From Thioalkalivibrio sp. (GTDB taxonomy: Bacteria > Pseudomonadota > Gammaproteobacteria > Ectothiorhodospirales > Ectothiorhodospiraceae): a DNA stretch of 11,537 nucleotides. The stretch spans positions 1 to 11,537 of the forward strand of contig PUOZ01000049.1 in assembly GCA_003553165.1 (NCBI GenBank). Direction: 5' to 3'. Made by a program: the position numbers and the translations under genes. This document shows positions 7,682-11,537 of this stretch, piece after piece. Below the pieces are notes generated by a model. The model was not told the origin of the DNA. It saw only the letters and a program-made list of their open reading frames with translations, and did no database searches. Numbering within the stretch: position 1 is the first letter of the stretch; each line of letters starts with the position of its first letter.

Positions 7682-9979
7682 ATGCCTCGAACCAAGGTAC
7701 AGACCCAGGCCGAGAACAGCCTGAGCCGACAGTTGCTGCGCGGTTTGCGCGAGGGCGCCCTGCTGGTCTTCGGCATGGTGGCCCTGTATGTGCTGGTGGC
7801 GCTGCTGACCTATCACCCGGACGATCCGGGCTGGTCGTACACCGGGGACGGCGAGGGAATCCGGAACCTGGGCGGCGCCGCCGGGGCCTGGTTCGCCGAT
7901 GTCGTCTTCCACCTGTTCGGCTACCTGGCCTACCTGATTCCACTGGTCTTCGTCGGCGTGGGCTGGTGGCTGTTCCGCCACCGCCGCGATGCGCGCATCG
8001 GCAGTCCGCTGGAACTGAGCCTGCGTGGCCTGGCCCTGCTGGTCGCATTGCTGTCGGGTGCCGGCCTTGCCGCGCTGCACTGGTTGCCGCGCAACCTCCC
8101 GGTCAATGCCGGCGGCATTCTCGGCGAACTCATCGCCGTACTGACGGCCTCGGGGCTCGGGCTGGTGGGTGCCACGCTGCTGCTGCTGGCCCTGTTTCTG
8201 GCCGGCTTCACGCTGTTCACGGGGTTGTCGTGGTTTGCCTTGATGGATCGCCTGGGCCAGGCCGTGCTGGACGGCCTGGATCGGTTGCGGAACCGGCTGG
8301 ATGCCTTCCGTGACCAGCGTATCGGTGCGGTGGAGAAGGCGCAGCGCGAGATGCGCGTCGAACGTGAGCGTGCGCGCGTGGCGCACCGGCCGCCGTCGCG
8401 GGTGGAACCGCGGATCGATGCGCCGGCTCCCAGCCTGCGCGTAATGAAGGAGAAGCAGGTTCCCCTGTTCGCCGGCGACACCAGCGATCCCCATCCCCCG
8501 CTGGCGCTGCTCGACGACCCGCCACCCGCAGTGAGCGGCTATTCGGAAGAGTCGTTGCAGGCGATGTCCCGGCTGGTGGAACTGAAGCTGCGCGACTTCG
8601 GTGTCGATGTCGAGGTCGTCGCGGTGCAGCCGGGTCCCGTGATCACCCGTTTCGAGCTGCACCCGGCGCCGGGGGTGAAGGTGGCTCGGATTTCGGCGCT
8701 GGCCAAGGATCTGGCGCGGTCGCTGTCGGTGATCGCGGTGCGCATTGTCGAGGTGATCCCGGGGCGGTCCACGGTGGGGCTGGAGATCCCCAACGAGCAG
8801 CGTGAACTGGTGTCGCTCTCCGAGATCCTGCGCTCGAACCTGTTCGAGAGCGCGAAGTCGCCGCTGACCATGGCGCTGGGCAAGGATATCGGCGGGGCGC
8901 CGGTGATCGCCGACCTCGGGCGCATGCCGCACCTGCTGGTCGCAGGCACCACCGGTTCGGGCAAGTCGGTGGGTGTGAACGCGATGCTGCTGTCGATGCT
9001 GTACAAGTCCACCGCCGAGGACGTGCGCCTGATCCTGATCGACCCGAAGATGCTGGAGCTCTCCGTCTACGAGGGCATTCCGCATCTGCTCGCGCCGGTG
9101 GTCACGGACATGAAGGACGCCTCCAATGCCCTGCGCTGGGCGGTGGCCGAGATGGAGCGGCGCTACAAGCTGATGTCGCAGCTCGGCGTGAGGAACATCA
9201 CCGGGTACAACAAGAAAGTGCGCGATGCCGACGCGGCCGGTGCGCCGATCCTCGATCCCACCTTCAATCCGGCCGAACAGGTGGCCGAGATCGAGCCGCC
9301 GGTGCTGGGGCGGATGCCGTTCATCGTGGTGGTGGTGGACGAGTTCGCCGACATGATCATGGTGGTCGGCAAGAAGGTGGAGGAACTGATCGCCCGCCTC
9401 GCGCAGAAGGCCCGCGCCGCCGGCATCCACCTGATCCTCGCCACGCAGCGCCCGTCGGTGGATGTGATCACCGGCCTGATCAAGGCGAACATCCCGACCC
9501 GGATCGCCTTCCAGGTCTCGTCGCGCGTCGATTCGCGCACCATCCTCGACCAGATGGGGGCCGAGCACCTGCTCGGCCACGGCGACATGCTCTACCTGCC
9601 GCCGGGCAAGGCGCTGCCGGAACGGGTGCACGGGGCCTTCGTCGCCGACCACGAGGTGCACAAGGTGGTGGAGTACCTGAAGAGCACCGGCGAGCCCGAC
9701 TACAACGACGGCATCCTGGACGAGCCCGAGGCCGGCGCTGCCGCCATACCGGGGCTGGAGCCGGCTGCGGCAGAGGCCGAGGGCGACCCCCTTTACGATC
9801 AGGCCGTGCAGATCGTGATCGAGTCGCGCAAGGCGTCGATCTCCTACGTCCAGCGGCGGCTGAAGATCGGCTACAACCGGGCCGCGCGCATGGTCGAGGA
9901 CATGGAGTCCGCGGGACTGGTCAGCCCGGTGCAGTCCAACGGCAACCGCGAGGTGCTGGTGCCCGGGGGACGGGAATGA
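7682..9979 (+). CDS. ftsK: DNA translocase FtsK
   Basis: Septum-anchored, hexameric ATP-driven DNA pump that clears the chromosome terminus at division and activates XerCD at dif. 765 residues, the short form without the long Pro/Gln linker of E. coli FtsK. Four membrane segments lie at about 26-43, 78-98, 115-134 and 158-185, then a charged linker (about 200-290) with a heptad-like Arg/Glu stretch at 200-235. The RecA-like motor has Walker A GTTGSGKS (422-429), Walker [12 protein letters not shown] (547-557) and [43 protein letters not shown] sequence (586-624). The C-terminal gamma winged helix (about 702-765; [20 protein letters not shown]) reads KOPS. The ATG at 7682 follows GGAA with a six-base spacer; an in-frame ATG at 7580 would add only a Gly/Pro/Arg-rich tail. 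lolA and rarA follow on the same strand. Confidence 0.98.
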   Translation: MPRTKVQTQAENSLSRQLLRGLREGALLVFGMVALYVLVALLTYHPDDPGWSYTGDGEGIRNLGGAAGAWFADVVFHLFGYLAYLIPLVFVGVGWWLFRHRRDARIGSPLELSLRGLALLVALLSGAGLAALHWLPRNLPVNAGGILGELIAVLTASGLGLVGATLLLLALFLAGFTLFTGLSWFALMDRLGQAVLDGLDRLRNRLDAFRDQRIGAVEKAQREMRVERERARVAHRPPSRVEPRIDAPAPSLRVMKEKQVPLFAGDTSDPHPPLALLDDPPPAVSGYSEESLQAMSRLVELKLRDFGVDVEVVAVQPGPVITRFELHPAPGVKVARISALAKDLARSLSVIAVRIVEVIPGRSTVGLEIPNEQRELVSLSEILRSNLFESAKSPLTMALGKDIGGAPVIADLGRMPHLLVAGTTGSGKSVGVNAMLLSMLYKSTAEDVRLILIDPKMLELSVYEGIPHLLAPVVTDMKDASNALRWAVAEMERRYKLMSQLGVRNITGYNKKVRDADAAGAPILDPTFNPAEQVAEIEPPVLGRMPFIVVVVDEFADMIMVVGKKVEELIARLAQKARAAGIHLILATQRPSVDVITGLIKANIPTRIAFQVSSRVDSRTILDQMGAEHLLGHGDMLYLPPGKALPERVHGAFVADHEVHKVVEYLKSTGEPDYNDGILDEPEAGAAAIPGLEPAAAEAEGDPLYDQAVQIVIESRKASISYVQRRLKIGYNRAARMVEDMESAGLVSPVQSNGNREVLVPGGRE

Positions 9980-9983
9980 GGGC

Positions 9984-10020
9984 AAGGGCGTGTGCACCAC
10001 GAAGACCACGAAGACACGAA
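9984..10020 (-). repeat. CTTCGTG-type repeat, copy 1 (inverted)
   Basis: Read on the minus strand this is TTCGTGTCTTCGTGGTCTTCGTGGTG, then CACACGCCCTT: three spaced TTCGTG units and a GCCCTT end. It is the inverse of copies 2 and 3 and begins four bases after the ftsK stop. With the AAAAAATGCCCTT next to it (up to about 10033) it forms one arm of an imperfect inverted repeat of about 50 bp; the other arm is 10194-10246. Confidence 0.75.
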
Positions 10021-10074
10021 GAAGGGCATTTTTTAATGTGAAAACCCGGAAAGAGAAACACGACAATGTAGGTG

Positions 10075-10080
10075 TAGAAT
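10075..10080 (+). promoter_or_regulatory. Possible -10 element for lolA-rarA
   Basis: TAGAAT, the same hexamer as at the ftsK promoter, in the single-copy stretch between the repeat arms. No acceptable -35 lies 15-19 bases upstream. lolA could equally be read through from ftsK. Confidence 0.2.
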
Positions 10081-10168
10081 GCTGCGCGATTCATGGACTG
10101 AGACGTGCGCCCCATTTCTCCACCTTGCCGGCATTTCCGCTCTTGCAGCCATTTCCATCCCTTTTTTC

Positions 10169-10208
10169 TTCGTGTCCTTCGTGTCCTTCGTGGTGAAAAA
10201 TGCCCTCT
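10169..10208 (+). repeat. CTTCGTG-type repeat, copy 2
   Basis: TTCGTGTCCTTCGTGTCC, then TTCGTGGTGAAAAATGCCCT: three TTCGTG units, a run of A and the GCCCT end. Copy 3 follows directly, making a tandem pair with a period of about 41 bases. Confidence 0.8.
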
Positions 10209-10209
10209 T

Positions 10210-10249
10210 TTCGTGTCTTCGCAATCTTCGTGGTGAAAAACGCCCTTTC
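10210..10249 (+). repeat. CTTCGTG-type repeat, copy 3
   Basis: TTCGTGTCTTCGCAATC, then TTCGTGGTGAAAAACGCCCTTT: the same unit as copy 2 with a diverged middle (CGCAATC). It is the main partner of the inverted copy 1. Repeats of this CTTCGTGGT type are, from memory, scattered between genes in many proteobacterial genomes and are often mistranslated as short hypothetical proteins. A frame read through it joins lolA in phase (from 10200), which could mislead start calls. Confidence 0.8.
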
Positions 10250-10319
10250 GGATTCAGCAAGGGTTTACAACAGCGGGCGCACGATGGGTTCATCATCCAT
10301 GTCTGAAACGGTGAGCGGA

Positions 10320-10958
10320 ATGAACCTGACAACTGCAAGCAAAAGCCTCGCGGTCCTTCTTGCCCTCGCGTCCATGCTGCTCGCGCCCGCGGTCGTTGCG
10401 GGAGAGGGTCGCGCGGCGCTGGAGCGCTTTCTCGACGGGCTGGAGACGTTTTCGGCCGAGTTCAGCCAGACCCTCACCGACGAGACCGATTTCGTCCTGC
10501 AGGAGGCCGAGGGCAGGTTCTCGCTCGCATTGCCGGACCGGATGCGCTGGGAACTGGATGTTCCCTTCGAACAGTCGATCGTCGCCGACGGGGAGTACCT
10601 GTGGACCCATGACCCGGAACTCCGGCAGGCCACGGTCCGCCCGATGGACCAGGCACTGGGGGCCACGCCGCTGGCGCTGCTGACCCAGCCGCACCGGCTG
10701 GACGAGCGCTTCGAGGTCGTTGAGGAGGCAGCACCCGACAGCCTGCGGCTGGTCCTGCTGCCGAAGACGCGGGAGGCCGACTTCACCCGGCTGGAGCTGG
10801 ACCTCACCGGTGACGGCGAGTTGCTGGCGCTGAGCTTTGAGGATGTCTTCGGTCAGCGTACCGAGATCCGGCTGCGGGAGGCTCGGCGCAATCCATCCCT
10901 TGGCCCGGCGGAATTCGAGTTCATCCCGCCAGCGGGCACCGACGTCTACCGACCGTGA
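10320..10958 (+). CDS. lolA: Outer-membrane lipoprotein carrier protein LolA
   Basis: Periplasmic chaperone that takes lipoproteins released by LolCDE and hands them to LolB on the outer membrane. 212 residues with a signal peptide: short polar start (MNLTTASKS), hydrophobic core 10-26 and a likely cut after AVVA (residue 27). Mature-domain signatures: FSAEFSQTL (44-52), [38 protein letters not shown] sequence (65-98), QATVRPMD (103-110), and FGQRTEIRL (177-185) with [10 protein letters not shown] near the end. The ATG at 10320 is chosen because GGTGAG lies a few bases upstream and it places the signal peptide at the start; in-frame ATGs at 10299, 10284 and 10200 would add residues translated from repeat and leader DNA. 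Its stop overlaps the rarA start (GTGA). Confidence 0.95.
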   Translation: MNLTTASKSLAVLLALASMLLAPAVVAGEGRAALERFLDGLETFSAEFSQTLTDETDFVLQEAEGRFSLALPDRMRWELDVPFEQSIVADGEYLWTHDPELRQATVRPMDQALGATPLALLTQPHRLDERFEVVEEAAPDSLRLVLLPKTREADFTRLELDLTGDGELLALSFEDVFGQRTEIRLREARRNPSLGPAEFEFIPPAGTDVYRP

Positions 10959-11537
10959 CCCGGAGGACCGGCAGCGGCGACCTCTTCGGCGATCCGCCTG
11001 ACGCGGGCGCGGACGAGGCCGTCGGGGTGGGAGAGCCCGCGACGGCTGCCGGTTTCGATGACTCGGTGCCGCTGGCCGAGCGCATGCGCCCGCGGCACAT
11101 CGGCGAGGTGCTGGGACAGGACCACCTGCTCGCGCCCGAAGCCGCACTGCGCCGGGCGATCGAGGCCGGTCAACCGCCGTCGATGATCCTGTGGGGGCCG
11201 CCGGGATGCGGCAAGACGACCTTGGCCCGGGTCGTGGCGCAGACCGGCGCGCTGGCCTTCGCGACCCTGTCGGCGGTCCTGGCCGGGGTGAAGGACGTGC
11301 GCGCGGTGGTCGAACAGGCCCGCTCCCGGCGGGCCGCCCGGGCGCAGGGAACCCTGCTGTTCATCGACGAGATCCACCGTTTCAACAAGGCCCAGCAGGA
11401 TGCGCTGCTGCCGCACATCGAGGACGGCACCATCCGCTTCATCGGCGCCACCACCGAGAATCCGTCATTCGCACTGAACAATGCCCTGCTGTCCCGGCTG
11501 CGGGTCTACCGCCTGCAGCACGTGACCGTGCCCGTGA
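10955..11537 (+). CDS. rarA: Replication-associated recombination protein A, cut by the window end
   Basis: AAA+ ATPase of the RarA/MgsA/WRNIP1 family, related to clamp-loader subunits, acting at stalled replication forks. The first 194 codons are present; the whole protein is usually about 430-450. After a 38-residue N-terminal tail come PLAERMRP (39-46), GQDHLL (54-59), Walker A GPPGCGKT (81-88), [11 protein letters not shown] (106-116), Walker [30 protein letters not shown] sequence (134-159), sensor 1 GATTENPS (164-171) and SRLRVY (180-185). The GTG at 10955 overlaps the lolA stop as GTGA, without a clear Shine-Dalgarno, so translation is probably coupled to lolA. A GDLFG motif at residues 8-12, reminiscent of the DLF found at the N-terminus of other RarA proteins, supports this early start. 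The order ftsK-lolA-rarA is conserved in gammaproteobacteria. Confidence 0.96.
   Translation, partial: MTRRTGSGDLFGDPPDAGADEAVGVGEPATAAGFDDSVPLAERMRPRHIGEVLGQDHLLAPEAALRRAIEAGQPPSMILWGPPGCGKTTLARVVAQTGALAFATLSAVLAGVKDVRAVVEQARSRRAARAQGTLLFIDEIHRFNKAQQDALLPHIEDGTIRFIGATTENPSFALNNALLSRLRVYRLQHVTVPV

Noticed and set aside
7667..10066. 799-codon open frame on the minus strand opposite ftsK
   Set aside because: Antisense shadow of a highly conserved gene; the product is a His/Gln/Arg-rich composition artefact.
9990..10306. Short open frames across the ftsK-lolA gap as small proteins
   Set aside because: They are translations of the repeat (Thr/Lys- or Phe/Val-rich strings) and have no independent support.
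10200..10319. 40-codon upstream extension of lolA
   Set aside because: It would translate the CTTCGTG repeat and put about 40 residues ahead of a clear signal peptide; the ATG at 10320 has a ribosome binding site.

Overview
The window is GC-rich chromosomal DNA from a gammaproteobacterium. The coding style (strong G/C at third positions), the trxB / ftsK-lolA-rarA neighbourhood and a near-perfect LexA box of the CTGT-N8-ACAG type all point that way. A halophilic or sulfur-oxidising Chromatiales/Ectothiorhodospiraceae-like lineage is plausible, but I cannot fix the genus from sequence alone.

Left part (1-2246): the start-proximal two thirds of dnaE2, the error-prone, SOS-induced DNA polymerase, read leftwards and cut by the window edge. 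A LexA box and likely promoter abut its start codon, so the mRNA is probably almost leaderless. Behind it lies a 120 bp palindromic repeat with perfect 15 bp ends (2104-2223).

Middle (2247-7307): five recognisable genes, all on the minus strand and closely spaced, look like one transcription unit read from trxB leftwards: trxB (thioredoxin reductase), a COG3146/PF04339 GNAT-fold protein, aat (leucyl/phenylalanyl-tRNA-protein transferase), and an overlapping pair resembling the mycobacterial DprE1/DprE2 two-step epimerase (FAD oxidase plus SDR reductase). Between the GNAT-fold gene and aat is a 20-codon reading frame with a GNAT-like N-terminus, overlapping the GTG start of aat by four bases.

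Right part (7308-11537): a divergent 374 bp promoter region, then ftsK (septal DNA translocase), lolA (periplasmic lipoprotein carrier) and the first 194 codons of rarA (replication-fork AAA+ ATPase), all on the plus strand. The 340 bp ftsK-lolA gap holds three copies of a roughly 40 bp repeat rich in CTTCGTG, one inverted relative to the other two. lolA and rarA overlap by GTGA.

Most of this is conserved housekeeping gene order. The accessory part is downstream of aat, where a DprE1/DprE2-like pair and a lone SOS-controlled dnaE2 sit where relatives usually carry genes such as bpt/ate, infA or clpA. I see no tRNA, rRNA, CRISPR array, transposase or phage gene, and no convincing entirely new system. 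The best leads are the DprE-like pair with altered active-site positions, the dnaE2 promoter layout, the mini-ORF in front of aat, and the two repeat families.
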